A stretch of DNA of 58,377 nucleotides, taken from Clostridiales bacterium (GTDB lineage: Bacteria; Bacillota; Clostridia; Christensenellales; Pumilibacteraceae). The stretch is taken from contig JAFLVG010000012.1 in assembly GCA_022508445.1 (NCBI GenBank), forward strand, positions 1 to 58,377. Direction: 5' to 3'. The notes under the pieces are model-generated. The model was not told the DNA's origin. It did no database searches and saw only the letters and a list, made by a program, of their open reading frames with translations. Numbering within the stretch: position 1 is the stretch's first letter; every line of letters begins with the position of its first letter. Shown in pieces: positions 9,874 to 18,604 of the stretch. The position numbers and the translations under genes are program-made.

Positions 9874-12800
9874 TCAGGCGTCGTCCAAATCGTGTCCGAA
9901 CACTTCGCTGTACTGTTCGGGCGTCATGATGACGTCGCGCGGTCTGCTGTTGCCCGTGCTCGGTCCGATATAACCGTTGTCTTCCATGCTGTCGATTATG
10001 CGCGCCGCGCGTGCGTAACCGATAGAAAATCTGCGTTGTATAACCGAAGTGGATATCTGCTTGCTCTTGATTGCATGCGCCATAATGCGCGCCGCGAGCG
10101 GATCGAGACTGTTCGAGCCGTCGTCACCGCCTCCGCCCATGCTGTCGCCGCCGCCTCCGCCGCCACCGCAAACGAATTTTTCGGCCTCCTCGTCAAAGTC
10201 GCACTCGTAATGCTCTTTGAGATAGTTGACGACCGCGAGCACTTCCTCGCCGCCTACGAACGAGCCTTGAACGCGCTTCGCCGCATAGTAGTCCTGCGGA
10301 TAGAAAAGCATGTCACCGTCGCCTGCGAGCGTTTCCGCACCCACCTCGTCTATGATGATACGCGAGTTGGTGGCGTCTGGAACCTTGAACGCGATACGGC
10401 TTGTGAGGTTGGCTTTTATCGTGCCCGTTATGACGTCCGCCGACGGGCGTTGCGTCGCGACTATGAGGTGAATGCCTGCGGCACGGGCAAGCGCCGCGAT
10501 AGAGCTTATCTTGCTCTCGATTTCGCCGGACACAGCCGACTGCATGAGGTTTGCAAGCTCGTCGATTATTATGACGATGTGCGGCAGCTTGTTTATTTTG
10601 CCGCTCAAAACCTCGGGCTGATTGTTGTATTCGGACAGCTTACTGCACGCGTACTTCTGCATGATTGTGTAGCGCCTGTCCATCTCGTTCGCCGCCCATT
10701 TAAGCGCATTGAGCGCTTCGTTGGGCTCGGTGATTGTCTTTTCGAACAGTAGGTGCGGCATGCCGCGGAATTTGGAAAACTCCACGCGCTTGGGATCGAT
10801 AAGGATGAACCGAAGATCCTCGGGGCTGGACTTGTACAGCAAGCTGACTATTAGGCTGTTGAGCCCTGCGGATTTACCGCTACCCGTCTGTCCGGCTATC
10901 AGAAGGTGCGGCACTTTTTCGAGATCGCACACAATGAGTCCGCCGCCTATGTCCTTGCCGACAGAAAAAACGAGCGGAGATTTGGGTTTTGTAAACGTCG
11001 AAGAATCGACGATCTCGCGAAGCCCGACTATCGATTTTGTCTTGTTCGGCACTTCGATACCGACCGCACGTTTTCCGGGGATAGGCGCCTCTACGCGCAC
11101 GCCGCTGACTGCGGCAAGCTCGTATGCGATATCCGCACTGCGCGACTCTATGCTCTTTACCGACGTTCCCGACGGCACATCCAGCTCGTACTGCGTCACT
11201 TGCGGACCGGGTATGATATTGATGACTTTGACCTGCGATTTGAGGAAGCGCGAAACCACGTCCTCCAAAATCTGCGCATTGTTATTGAGCTCGTCGTCGG
11301 ACGAATCGACTTTTTCGTATATTTTGAGAAGGTCGATGGGTGGCGGCGCATAATTGTACTTTTTGTACTTTCTCACTTGTGTTGCGACTACCGATTCTTC
11401 CGCCTTCTCTTTGAGCATCGTGTCTATCGTGAGCTGGTTTTCGAGCGGCGCGTTGCTCTTTTGCCGCTTTGTCGGCTTTGTCACGGGTGCGGCGATCTCG
11501 TCCGCCGAAATGTACATGCCCGAAAGATCGTCGCCGTTGATGATGTCGCTCACATTGTCGTGAGTTTCCGACATATCTATCGCAGGGGCGTTCGAAATAA
11601 TCAAAGAGCCGTCGAGTATATCGTCCGAAAGCACCGAGCTTTCCGCAGGATCGGGACGACCGAACACGCGACTTTGCGACGGCACGGGAGAAGGATTGCT
11701 TCCGTCCAGAATGTCCTCGCGATCGTCTTCGAACAGCGAATTGTCTTCGTCTTGCACGGGCGTATATCTTCCGCGCACCTCGAATGCGTCTATAATGTCC
11801 TCGGATTTGAACCTATCCGTTTCGAGCGGAGGCGTTCTGCGCTCTTCCTCTACCGCCTTCATAAACCTGTCTTCGACAGGGGGCGCGGGTTCAAATGCGG
11901 AAATGTTTGTATGAATGGGTGCGGACGCGTCGATTATCTCAACCGGCTCCGGCCTGACGTCCTTTCTGGGCATGTCGAATGACGGAGCAAACCCCATGCG
12001 CTGATTGCGGCGCTCTTCGGTGTTTTCAAAGTCGCGGCGAGCGCGTTCATAGCTGTCCGCACGTTTGTCTTGCGCGGTTTCTATTCCCTCGTCGTTAAAC
12101 TGAATATCTTTCTCGGGCGGAAAGTACAATGCTTGAAGATTGTTGGGTGTTCCGTCGTAGTCAAGTCTTTTCGGCTTGTCCGCACTGAAAGCGTCGTTGT
12201 TTACGCGCACAAACGGCTCGGCAATCTCTTCGCCGTAATTTCGCGTGGCGCTCTTGTCGGAACGGTATTCGACCTCACTTCCTTCGCGGTTTACTTTGCT
12301 GAATTCGGCAGCTGACTTTTTATTAATCTCCTCCGAATCGCTGTAAAGCTTGTAGTGCGCGGCGGTGCGCGTCTTGGCGTCGTCGTCGCGCTCTTTCTCG
12401 ATAACAGGCGATTGCGCATAGTCGCTAACCGCCCTTTTCTCGGTCACGGGAAGATCGGTCACGACTCCCTTTTCTATGCCGAAGTCGGGCGTACTGCGTT
12501 CGATAGTGCCGACAAACAGCCCTGCGCGCGGACTTGCGGTTATTACGCGTTGAGCTTCGTCGCCGTAGATGCTGTACTCCTCGCGCTCCTGTTCCTGCGG
12601 CGCTTTTTCGCGTCCGCCGGCTCTTTTCTCCGAAATGTACGCGCGCAATCTGTCGAAAGCCGACGTCACAAGCAGCAGTGTGATGACAAAAGCTACCGAA
12701 CAAACGATATAGCTTGCAACTTCGGTGATTACAGATTTCAAGCCGAACGCAATAGTACCCATCAACACGCCGCCTACGGAATATTTGGCGGCATATACCT

Positions 12801-13161
12801 TATCTATATATGTGGCAAACCCGTAACGCAAAAATTGATGAGTGGACGCAAGCTGTAAAATAATCAAAGCGAAAAAAATGAGAAAAGCAATGCCCACAAT
12901 AGTCTTGGGCGACGCGCTTATACTGCGCTTAATCAGCAAAAAGATGCCCAGCAAAAGGGTTGCAAGCAGCATGGGATAGGACGCGATACCGAAAACGCCG
13001 AGCAAAACCGAAAAAATGGCCTCGCTGAAAACGCCGAGTATCGGTTTTACGACAATGCACAGCAATAAAAACACCGAGATAACGACAAGAGTCATCCCCA
13101 GCGCATCGTGGTTGCCTATATTGTTACCGTTCTTTCTCTTACGATTCCTTTTCTGTGCCAC
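9874..13161 (-). CDS. ftsK: FtsK/SpoIIIE-family DNA translocase
   Basis: Double-strand DNA pump that clears chromosome ends from the division septum or, as SpoIIIE, packs the forespore. The 1095-residue protein starts at a GTG with AGAGGGA upstream. It has about four N-terminal membrane helices (residues ~22-175), a long acidic disordered linker (~180-610), the motor domain with Walker A AGQTGSGKS near 757-765 and Walker B HIVIIIDELA, and a C-terminal gamma winged-helix (YARAARIIDSMEDNGYIGP). A glycine-rich run separates motor and gamma domains. FtsK and SpoIIIE cannot be told apart here. Confidence 0.94.
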   Translation of the reverse strand: MAQKRNRKRKNGNNIGNHDALGMTLVVISVFLLLCIVVKPILGVFSEAIFSVLLGVFGIASYPMLLATLLLGIFLLIKRSISASPKTIVGIAFLIFFALIILQLASTHQFLRYGFATYIDKVYAAKYSVGGVLMGTIAFGLKSVITEVASYIVCSVAFVITLLLVTSAFDRLRAYISEKRAGGREKAPQEQEREEYSIYGDEAQRVITASPRAGLFVGTIERSTPDFGIEKGVVTDLPVTEKRAVSDYAQSPVIEKERDDDAKTRTAAHYKLYSDSEEINKKSAAEFSKVNREGSEVEYRSDKSATRNYGEEIAEPFVRVNNDAFSADKPKRLDYDGTPNNLQALYFPPEKDIQFNDEGIETAQDKRADSYERARRDFENTEERRNQRMGFAPSFDMPRKDVRPEPVEIIDASAPIHTNISAFEPAPPVEDRFMKAVEEERRTPPLETDRFKSEDIIDAFEVRGRYTPVQDEDNSLFEDDREDILDGSNPSPVPSQSRVFGRPDPAESSVLSDDILDGSLIISNAPAIDMSETHDNVSDIINGDDLSGMYISADEIAAPVTKPTKRQKSNAPLENQLTIDTMLKEKAEESVVATQVRKYKKYNYAPPPIDLLKIYEKVDSSDDELNNNAQILEDVVSRFLKSQVKVINIIPGPQVTQYELDVPSGTSVKSIESRSADIAYELAAVSGVRVEAPIPGKRAVGIEVPNKTKSIVGLREIVDSSTFTKPKSPLVFSVGKDIGGGLIVCDLEKVPHLLIAGQTGSGKSAGLNSLIVSLLYKSSPEDLRFILIDPKRVEFSKFRGMPHLLFEKTITEPNEALNALKWAANEMDRRYTIMQKYACSKLSEYNNQPEVLSGKINKLPHIVIIIDELANLMQSAVSGEIESKISSIAALARAAGIHLIVATQRPSADVITGTIKANLTSRIAFKVPDATNSRIIIDEVGAETLAGDGDMLFYPQDYYAAKRVQGSFVGGEEVLAVVNYLKEHYECDFDEEAEKFVCGGGGGGGDSMGGGGDDGSNSLDPLAARIMAHAIKSKQISTSVIQRRFSIGYARAARIIDSMEDNGYIGPSTGNSRPRDVIMTPEQYSEVFGHDLDDA

Positions 13162-13218
13162 TGTACGTCCCTCTGATAAAAGTCATAGAAAAACAGCACA
13201 TATTTCTACGCATTATCA

Positions 13219-13247
13219 ATTATAGCATAGAGTTCAACACTTTTCAA
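13219..13247 (-). promoter_or_regulatory. Sigma-A promoter of ftsK operon
   Basis: TTGAAA, 17-base spacer, TATAAT, with an extended -10 (TGC before TATAAT). It faces the ftsK GTG start and lies just after the dUTPase terminator, so the repair block starts its own transcript here. Confidence 0.8.
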
Positions 13248-13275
13248 GGCTTTTGGCACAATTTTTGCGCAAGTG

Positions 13276-13307
13276 AAAAAACTTTTTCGGCGAAATTTTC
13301 CGAAAAG
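13276..13307 (-). terminator. Terminator after dUTPase
   Basis: Minus-strand hairpin with arms CTTTTCGG and CCGAAAAAG, followed by a run of T. It closes the rpsO/pnp-to-dUTPase block. Confidence 0.7.
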
Positions 13308-13321
13308 CAAAGTATTATAAG

Positions 13322-13702
13322 CTACTTCAATTCGTAGCCGTGTTTTTGAGACAAACCGTTCTGGCGGTCGTAATTTTCCTTGTTTTTTTGAAGGTAAATT
13401 TCAAAAAGCTCATCGGCCGTCATGCCGCTGTCGATGCACATGCCCAAAAAGAAATGCAGTACGTCCACTATCTCCTCTTTGAGCTTGCCGTCGTCGATTT
13501 CGGTCGCGTTCTTCCACCACTTGTATTTGGCTTCTTCCACGACCTCGCCAAGCTCTACCATGAGCGCAAGCGCCTTTTTGCACACCCACTCGCCGCGGCT
13601 GTAATTGAGTTCGCGTTTTTCGCGTATGTACGAGTCAAGCCCTGCCTGCATTCTGAATAAGACGTCGAGCTTGTCCTCTTTTTTTACATTGTCTTTTTCC
13701 AT
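13322..13702 (-). CDS. Dimeric dUTPase (all-alpha NTP pyrophosphatase)
   Basis: Hydrolyses dUTP to dUMP, keeping uracil out of DNA. The 126-residue protein has the all-alpha MazG/dUTPase-2 layout: E50-L-G-E53 followed by EEAKYKWWK, then E77-x-x-D80 (EEIVDVLHFFLG). The WWK and DVLHFFLG segments are typical of the dimeric dUTPase of Clostridia and phages. It starts 3 bases after the M16 peptidase stop with GGAG upstream. The exact nucleotide substrate is inferred. Confidence 0.85.
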   Translation of the reverse strand: MEKDNVKKEDKLDVLFRMQAGLDSYIREKRELNYSRGEWVCKKALALMVELGEVVEEAKYKWWKNATEIDDGKLKEEIVDVLHFFLGMCIDSGMTADELFEIYLQKNKENYDRQNGLSQKHGYELK

Positions 13703-13705
13703 TGT

Positions 13706-14962
13706 TTATTCTCCGTATAAAAGTTTTTCTATTTTTACGGACGGTTTTTTGCCGGCATACGCAACAGCCGCACGCTCACCGAAAATCTCTCTCGCAAGCG
13801 CGTTGATTTTGTCCGACGTGATAGCGTTGATACGAGCAAGCAACTCGTCGAGGTCGTAGTCCGAGCCGAGTATAACGCGCCTACGCATTAGCGCGAGCAT
13901 GTAGTTCATCGGGTTCTCTTTGCCGAAGAGAGCATTGACCTTCAACTGCGTTTTTGCCTTTTCCGTTTCGTCATCCGTTACGCCGCTATCTACAATTTTT
14001 TCTATCTCCGACTTTATCGCGACAATCGAACTTTCAACGTTCTTTACGTTGACGTTCGCGCAAATGGAAAATATGCCGTTGGTCTTTCCCAGCCACGGCG
14101 ACGAGTACACGCTGTACACAAGTCCCATTTTTTCGCGCAGTCTTTGGAACAAACGCGAGCTCATACCGTTGCCGAGTATGCAGTCGAGCGCGGAAAGCGT
14201 TGCGGCGCGCTCGTCGCCGAGACACAGAGCCGGATACGCTATCGATATTTCGGACTGCTCGTAATCGTGTATAAACTCGCCGTAGCCCGACATGAATTTT
14301 TGAGGAGTAAGCGTGCGCGGCGACGTGTACGGCGCGACTGCAAGCGCGCTCAAATATTTGTCCACAAGCTCGATTGCGGCGGCTTCCGTTATGTTCCCAA
14401 CAAACGCGACGACGGTATTGCTCGGTAAATAATTGTATTTTTTGTATTCCAAAATGTCGGCCTTGTTAAACCGCGATACATTTTCCTTACTGCCGAGTAT
14501 CTCCATGCCGAGCGACTCGCCGCCGAACGCCGTTTTATACAACACGTCGTAGCAAACTCCGTCCGGCTCGTCTTTGCTCATGTTGATTTCTTCGATTATG
14601 ACCTTGCGCTCGCGGTCGAGCTCTGTATCGTCGTATGCGGCGTTCAAGAAAAGATCGGACAGCACTTCAAAGCACCGCTCCACCTTTTCGTCTATCGATT
14701 TGAAATAAAAGCAAGTGTACTCCTTGCCCGTGAACGCATTGTACACCGATCCCGCTTTATCGAACTCGGACACGATGTCCTCCGCACTGCGAGTCGTCGT
14801 ACCCTTGAATTGCATGTGTTCGATAAAATGCGAAATTCCGTTGTTACTTTCGGTTTCGTAGCTGCTGCCCGCCCCCACCATGATGCCCGATGTCACCGAG
14901 CGCAAGGCGTCGTTAGGCTCGACAATAACCGTAAGACCGCTTTTGTATTTTTTTACTGTCAT
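13706..14962 (-). CDS. M16 family (insulinase/MPP-like) zinc peptidase
   Basis: 418-residue peptidase of the M16B type found beside pnp in Bacillus (mlpA/ymxG). The inverted zinc motif HFIEH is at 45-49 and the distal ligand E125 lies 76 residues later, as the family requires. The second half has the inactive-domain motif RLREKMGLVYSVYSSPW. Its position pnp-deacetylase-M16 copies the Bacillus order. Probably cytoplasmic; substrate unknown. Confidence 0.9.
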   Translation of the reverse strand: MTVKKYKSGLTVIVEPNDALRSVTSGIMVGAGSSYETESNNGISHFIEHMQFKGTTTRSAEDIVSEFDKAGSVYNAFTGKEYTCFYFKSIDEKVERCFEVLSDLFLNAAYDDTELDRERKVIIEEINMSKDEPDGVCYDVLYKTAFGGESLGMEILGSKENVSRFNKADILEYKKYNYLPSNTVVAFVGNITEAAAIELVDKYLSALAVAPYTSPRTLTPQKFMSGYGEFIHDYEQSEISIAYPALCLGDERAATLSALDCILGNGMSSRLFQRLREKMGLVYSVYSSPWLGKTNGIFSICANVNVKNVESSIVAIKSEIEKIVDSGVTDDETEKAKTQLKVNALFGKENPMNYMLALMRRRVILGSDYDLDELLARINAITSDKINALAREIFGERAAVAYAGKKPSVKIEKLLYGE

Positions 14963-14995
14963 GTTGTCCCTTTTGCGTTGTGTTTTTATTTAAAA

Positions 14996-15724
14996 TTACA
15001 GTATCACGTCCTTTTCGAGCGTTTCGCTGACGGGTGCGATGAAAAGCCCTTTTGCAAGCACGTCCTTGATTATGCCTTCAAGCGCTTTGAGCGTGCATTC
15101 GGTTGGGTGCATGAGTATCAAATCGCCGCCCTTGACGTTTTTGACCGCGCGCTTATGAATAAGCTCGCTGTCGTGGTCGCGCCAATCGATTGTGTCGCGC
15201 GTCCACATGACCGTTCTGTAACCGAGCTGTTCCGCTACGCCGAGAGTCTCCGCACAGAACGCGCCCGAGGGCGGAGCAAAAAGATTCATATCTATTTTGA
15301 GAATGTCCTTGACGATTTCGTGTGCAGACGAAATCTCTTTACGGTTGTACGCCCCGTCAATCTTGGAATGGTCTTTGTGGTAATACCCGTGATTGCCTAT
15401 CTCGTGACCGCTATCGTAAATCTTTTTGAGCGTTTCGCTGTTTGCGGCCGCCCACGATCCGCCGACGAAGAAAGTAGTTTTCACGTTGTATTTTGCCATG
15501 ACGTCGAGCATCGGCTCGATGTATTCGGTACCCCAATACACATTGATCATCAGCGAAACCTTTGTGTCCGATTTGCCCGAATAGTACGGCTCTCCGCTCG
15601 ACGCGCTCGGCTCGACCGCCTTGCCCACCGTCACCGTCACGAACAGCAATGCCGCGACAGTCGCACATATCACTATGTTGCCCAAAACAACCCGAAAAAA
15701 TTTTGCTTTATTAGCATTCGCCAT
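14996..15724 (-). CDS. YlxY-like polysaccharide deacetylase-domain protein, probably inactive
   Basis: One N-terminal membrane anchor (about residues 10-30 from the ATG at 15724) followed by a NodB fold: INVYWGTEYIEPMLDVMAKYNVKTTFFVGG, HEIGNHGYYHKDHSKID and MWTRDTIDWRDHD. The catalytic TFDDG aspartates are replaced by MINVYWG while the HxxxH zinc pair is kept, so hydrolysis is doubtful. The neighbouring pnp matches Bacillus ylxY. I chose the ATG after the terminator stem; a GTG three codons earlier lies inside it. Confidence 0.82.
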   Translation of the reverse strand: MANANKAKFFRVVLGNIVICATVAALLFVTVTVGKAVEPSASSGEPYYSGKSDTKVSLMINVYWGTEYIEPMLDVMAKYNVKTTFFVGGSWAAANSETLKKIYDSGHEIGNHGYYHKDHSKIDGAYNRKEISSAHEIVKDILKIDMNLFAPPSGAFCAETLGVAEQLGYRTVMWTRDTIDWRDHDSELIHKRAVKNVKGGDLILMHPTECTLKALEGIIKDVLAKGLFIAPVSETLEKDVIL

Positions 15725-15764
15725 AAAAAACACCCCGAACTATTTATATTGCGAACGGGGTGTT
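15725..15764 (-). terminator. pnp terminator abutting the ylxY-like start
   Basis: Minus-strand 9-bp stem AACACCCCG/CGGGGTGTT with six T directly after it; the next base begins the ATG of the deacetylase gene. The GGGGTG in the 3' arm is also the only Shine-Dalgarno-like sequence for that gene. Confidence 0.8.
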
Positions 15765-15775
15765 AATATTATCGA

Positions 15776-18034
15776 TTAGTTGTTATCGCCGTTTTCGTCC
15801 GAGTGGGCTTTGCCGCGCTTTTCTCTTCCGCCTCTTTCGCCTTTGTTGTGCGAATGTCTGTCGGAGTGCGGACGACGGTCGGAACGAGCGGGGCGCTCCT
15901 CCTTCCACTGTCCTTCGGGCGCTTTCTCAATCGGATCGCCCGTGAGCTTTTCGACGAGATCGAGATCGATCTTACCCTGCTTGGTAAAGCTGACGACTTT
16001 TACTTTGACTGTGTCGCCCTCTTTGAGAACTTCTGTCACTGCATTGACTCTATGGCCTACGTACTTGCCGAGCTTTGCAACGTGAATCATGCCGTCGCGT
16101 CCCGGCGCAAGCTCTACGAACGCGCCGAGCTCGTCGCGCACTGTAACGACCGGACCTTCGTACTCGTCGCCGATCTCGGGATCTTTGACGATTGCAAGGA
16201 TGATCTCCTTTGCCTTTTCGGTCATTGCGGGATCTACGCCTGCAATGAAAACTCTGCCGTCGTCCTCGATATCGATCTTGACGCCGGTGTCGTCCACGAT
16301 CTTGTTGATCGTCTTGCCCGACTTGCCGATGACGTCGCCGATCTTTTCGGGATCGATGCTGAAAGTGATGATCTTAGGCGCATATTGCGAAAGCTCTTCG
16401 CGCGGTTTATCGAGAACAGCGAGCATTTTGCCGAGAATATGGAGTCTGCCGACGCGCGCCTGTTCGAGCGCGGTACGCAGTATCTTCTCGTCAATACCCT
16501 TGATCTTGATGTCCATTTGAATGGCGGTAATGCCGTGCTCGGTGCCTGCGACCTTGAAGTCCATATCGCCGAGGAAGTCTTCGAGGCCTTGAATATCGGA
16601 AAGAATGGCAAGGCGGTTTTTCTCCTCGTCCTTGATAAGTCCCATGGCTATACCGGCTACCGGCGCTTTGATGGGCACGCCTGCGTCCATGAGCGAAAGC
16701 GTGGAACCGCAAACGCTCGCCTGCGAAGTCGAGCCGTTGGACGAAAGAATTTCCGAAACTACACGTATGGTGTACGGGAAAACGTCCTCGGACGGAATGA
16801 CCGGTTCGAGCGCGCGTTCTGCGAGCGCTCCGTGACCGATCTCGCGGCGACCGGGCGCGCGAAGCGGTTTTGCTTCGCCCGTCGAGTACGGCGGCATGTT
16901 GTATTGGTGCATATAACGCTTGGTTTCCTCATCGTCGAGGTTGTCCAGCTTTTGCGCGTCACGCGCGGTGCCGAGCGTGCAGATAGAAAGGGCCTGCGAC
17001 TGGCCGCGAGTGAACACCGCAGAGCCGTGCGTTCTCGGAAGCACTCCGACCTCGCACCAGATATCGCGGATATCTGTGGTCTTGCGGCCGTCGGGACGAA
17101 CGCCCTTGCTCAAAATCTTTTCGCGAACCTTCTCTTTGGTCATGTAGTAGAGCGAATCGCCGATTTCGCGCTCGCGACCGGCGAACTCGTCCTTGAAATG
17201 CTCCATGACGTCCGCTTGGAGTGCGTCCTGATTGGCTTGACGCTCGGCGCGGTCGAAGGTGTCGAGCGCTTTATCGAGCTTCTTGTCGGCGTACTTGCGA
17301 ACAGCTTTGTCCACGTCCTCGCCGATGTGGTAAAGCTCCATTTCGAGCTTGGGCTTACCCACCTTTTTGACAATATCGTTGATGAACTTGACCTGCTTTT
17401 TAATCTCCTCGTGCGCGAACAGAATGCCGCCCAGCATCTCCTCTTCGGAAACCTCTTGTGCGCCGGCCTCGACCATCATGATTGCGTCCTTCGTTCCCGA
17501 AACGTAAACGTGCATCGTGCTCTTTGCGCGCTGCTCGTTGTCGGGGTTGATGACGTACTTGCCGTCCACGCAACCGACTACGACCGAGCCCGTGGGACCC
17601 ATAAACGGAATGTCCGAAATGGAAAGAGCGATTGAGCTGCCGAGCATGCCGAACACTTCGGGCGGTATGTTGGTGTCTACCGAAAGCGCCGTCGCAACGA
17701 CGGACACGTCGTTAAACAAGCCCTTGGGGAAAAGCGGACGGATGGGACGGTCGATAAGACGGGACGTGAGTATTGCCTTGTCGCTCCCTCTGCCCTCTCT
17801 TCTTTTAAAGCTTCCGGGTATCTTGCCGATAGCGTAAAGTTTTTCTTCGAAGTCTACGCCGAGCGGGAAATAGTCCATGCCGGGGCGCGGCGCGTCCGCC
17901 ATGGTGACGTTTGTCATGACGACGGTGTCCCCGCAACGGATTATGCACGAGCCGTTGGCTTGTCCCGCATACTTACCCGTTTCGACGGTGACTGTGCGAC
18001 CGCCGATTTCGGTTTGGAAAACATTGCATTCCAT
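15776..18034 (-). CDS. pnp: Polyribonucleotide nucleotidyltransferase (PNPase)
   Basis: Phosphorolytic 3'-5' exoribonuclease of the RNA degradosome. The 752 residues hold two RNase PH domains (first from the N-terminus, second from about 315 with RPDGRKTTDIR), a KH domain (IGDVIGKSGKTINKI), an S1 domain (GDEYEGPVVTVRDELGAFVEL) and a basic, Arg/His-rich tail. It follows rpsO, as in nearly all bacteria. AGGAG lies 12 bases before the ATG. Confidence 0.98.
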   Translation of the reverse strand: MECNVFQTEIGGRTVTVETGKYAGQANGSCIIRCGDTVVMTNVTMADAPRPGMDYFPLGVDFEEKLYAIGKIPGSFKRREGRGSDKAILTSRLIDRPIRPLFPKGLFNDVSVVATALSVDTNIPPEVFGMLGSSIALSISDIPFMGPTGSVVVGCVDGKYVINPDNEQRAKSTMHVYVSGTKDAIMMVEAGAQEVSEEEMLGGILFAHEEIKKQVKFINDIVKKVGKPKLEMELYHIGEDVDKAVRKYADKKLDKALDTFDRAERQANQDALQADVMEHFKDEFAGREREIGDSLYYMTKEKVREKILSKGVRPDGRKTTDIRDIWCEVGVLPRTHGSAVFTRGQSQALSICTLGTARDAQKLDNLDDEETKRYMHQYNMPPYSTGEAKPLRAPGRREIGHGALAERALEPVIPSEDVFPYTIRVVSEILSSNGSTSQASVCGSTLSLMDAGVPIKAPVAGIAMGLIKDEEKNRLAILSDIQGLEDFLGDMDFKVAGTEHGITAIQMDIKIKGIDEKILRTALEQARVGRLHILGKMLAVLDKPREELSQYAPKIITFSIDPEKIGDVIGKSGKTINKIVDDTGVKIDIEDDGRVFIAGVDPAMTEKAKEIILAIVKDPEIGDEYEGPVVTVRDELGAFVELAPGRDGMIHVAKLGKYVGHRVNAVTEVLKEGDTVKVKVVSFTKQGKIDLDLVEKLTGDPIEKAPEGQWKEERPARSDRRPHSDRHSHNKGERGGREKRGKAHSDENGDNN

Positions 18035-18080
18035 AAATATATATTTCTCCTAATTGATTATAATCGTAATGTCTAAACAA

Positions 18081-18111
18081 AAATCAAGGGGGTGCAAAAA
18101 GCACGCCCCTT
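18081..18111 (-). terminator. rpsO-pnp intergenic terminator
   Basis: Minus-strand hairpin with arms around GGGGCGTGC and GCACCCCC, T-rich loop, then GATTTTT. It separates rpsO from pnp; partial read-through or a weak -10 (TATAAT at about 18058) may serve pnp. Confidence 0.75.
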
Positions 18112-18124
18112 GGGGTGTTTTGTC

Positions 18125-18388
18125 TTATTTGCGCAATTCGAGTTTTGCAACAAGGTCGCGATAACGCTCGATATCGATGTCTTTGAGATAGTTGAGCTGA
18201 CTGCGTCGGCTACCTACCATTTGCAAAAGACCTCTTCTCGAATGGTGATCCTTCGGATGCGTTTTGAGATGGTCCGTCAAGTGGTTGATGCGCCATGTGA
18301 GGAGCGCAATCTGAACCTCGGGGCTACCCGTATCACCTTCGTGCGTTGCGTACTTGGCGATGATCTCCGCCTTTACGTTCTTGTCCAT
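18125..18388 (-). CDS. rpsO: 30S ribosomal protein S15
   Basis: Small-subunit protein binding the 16S central domain. The ATG at 18388 preceded by GGAGGTAAAATA gives 87 residues, the family length; the frame stays open 20 codons upstream but those residues are not S15. The core [44 protein letters not shown] and R-Y is intact. The ~80-nt leader could hold an S15 autoregulatory fold, as in many bacteria, but I cannot assign a known class. Confidence 0.97.
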   Translation of the reverse strand: MDKNVKAEIIAKYATHEGDTGSPEVQIALLTWRINHLTDHLKTHPKDHHSRRGLLQMVGSRRSQLNYLKDIDIERYRDLVAKLELRK

Positions 18389-18472
18389 TATTTTACCTCC
18401 GACAAAATGAATTCGCCTTAAACTTCCGTAATGCGTGGAGAGCGACACTACCGAGAATAAGGTACGTAACCG

Positions 18473-18502
18473 ATTATATCATATAGTTTTAACGCTTGTC
18501 AA
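18473..18502 (-). promoter_or_regulatory. rpsO promoter
   Basis: TTGACA, 18-base spacer, TATAAT, on the minus strand about 85 bases before the rpsO ATG. It is back-to-back with the permease promoter at 18556. Confidence 0.8.
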
Positions 18503-18555
18503 TCGATTTATAATAAATAAAGCACTATGAATTGCAGATGTACGGTAGAAGATAT

Positions 18556-18585
18556 TTGACATTGTTTTTATATAAATGGTATAAT
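18556..18585 (+). promoter_or_regulatory. Promoter of EIIC-like permease gene
   Basis: TTGACA, 18-base spacer, TATAAT with TGG just before the -10. The GCGGAG ribosome site and ATG follow within 20 bases. Confidence 0.8.
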
Positions 18586-18604
18586 TTCAAGCGGAGCATT
18601 TGAT

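Noticed and set aside
15803-17635. A 610-codon open frame antisense to pnp
   Set aside because: It mirrors the codon bias of pnp, has Arg/His/Asp-rich composition with no domain, and no promoter or ribosome site. The same holds for long antisense frames over POR (30414-32138) and argG (19936-21207).
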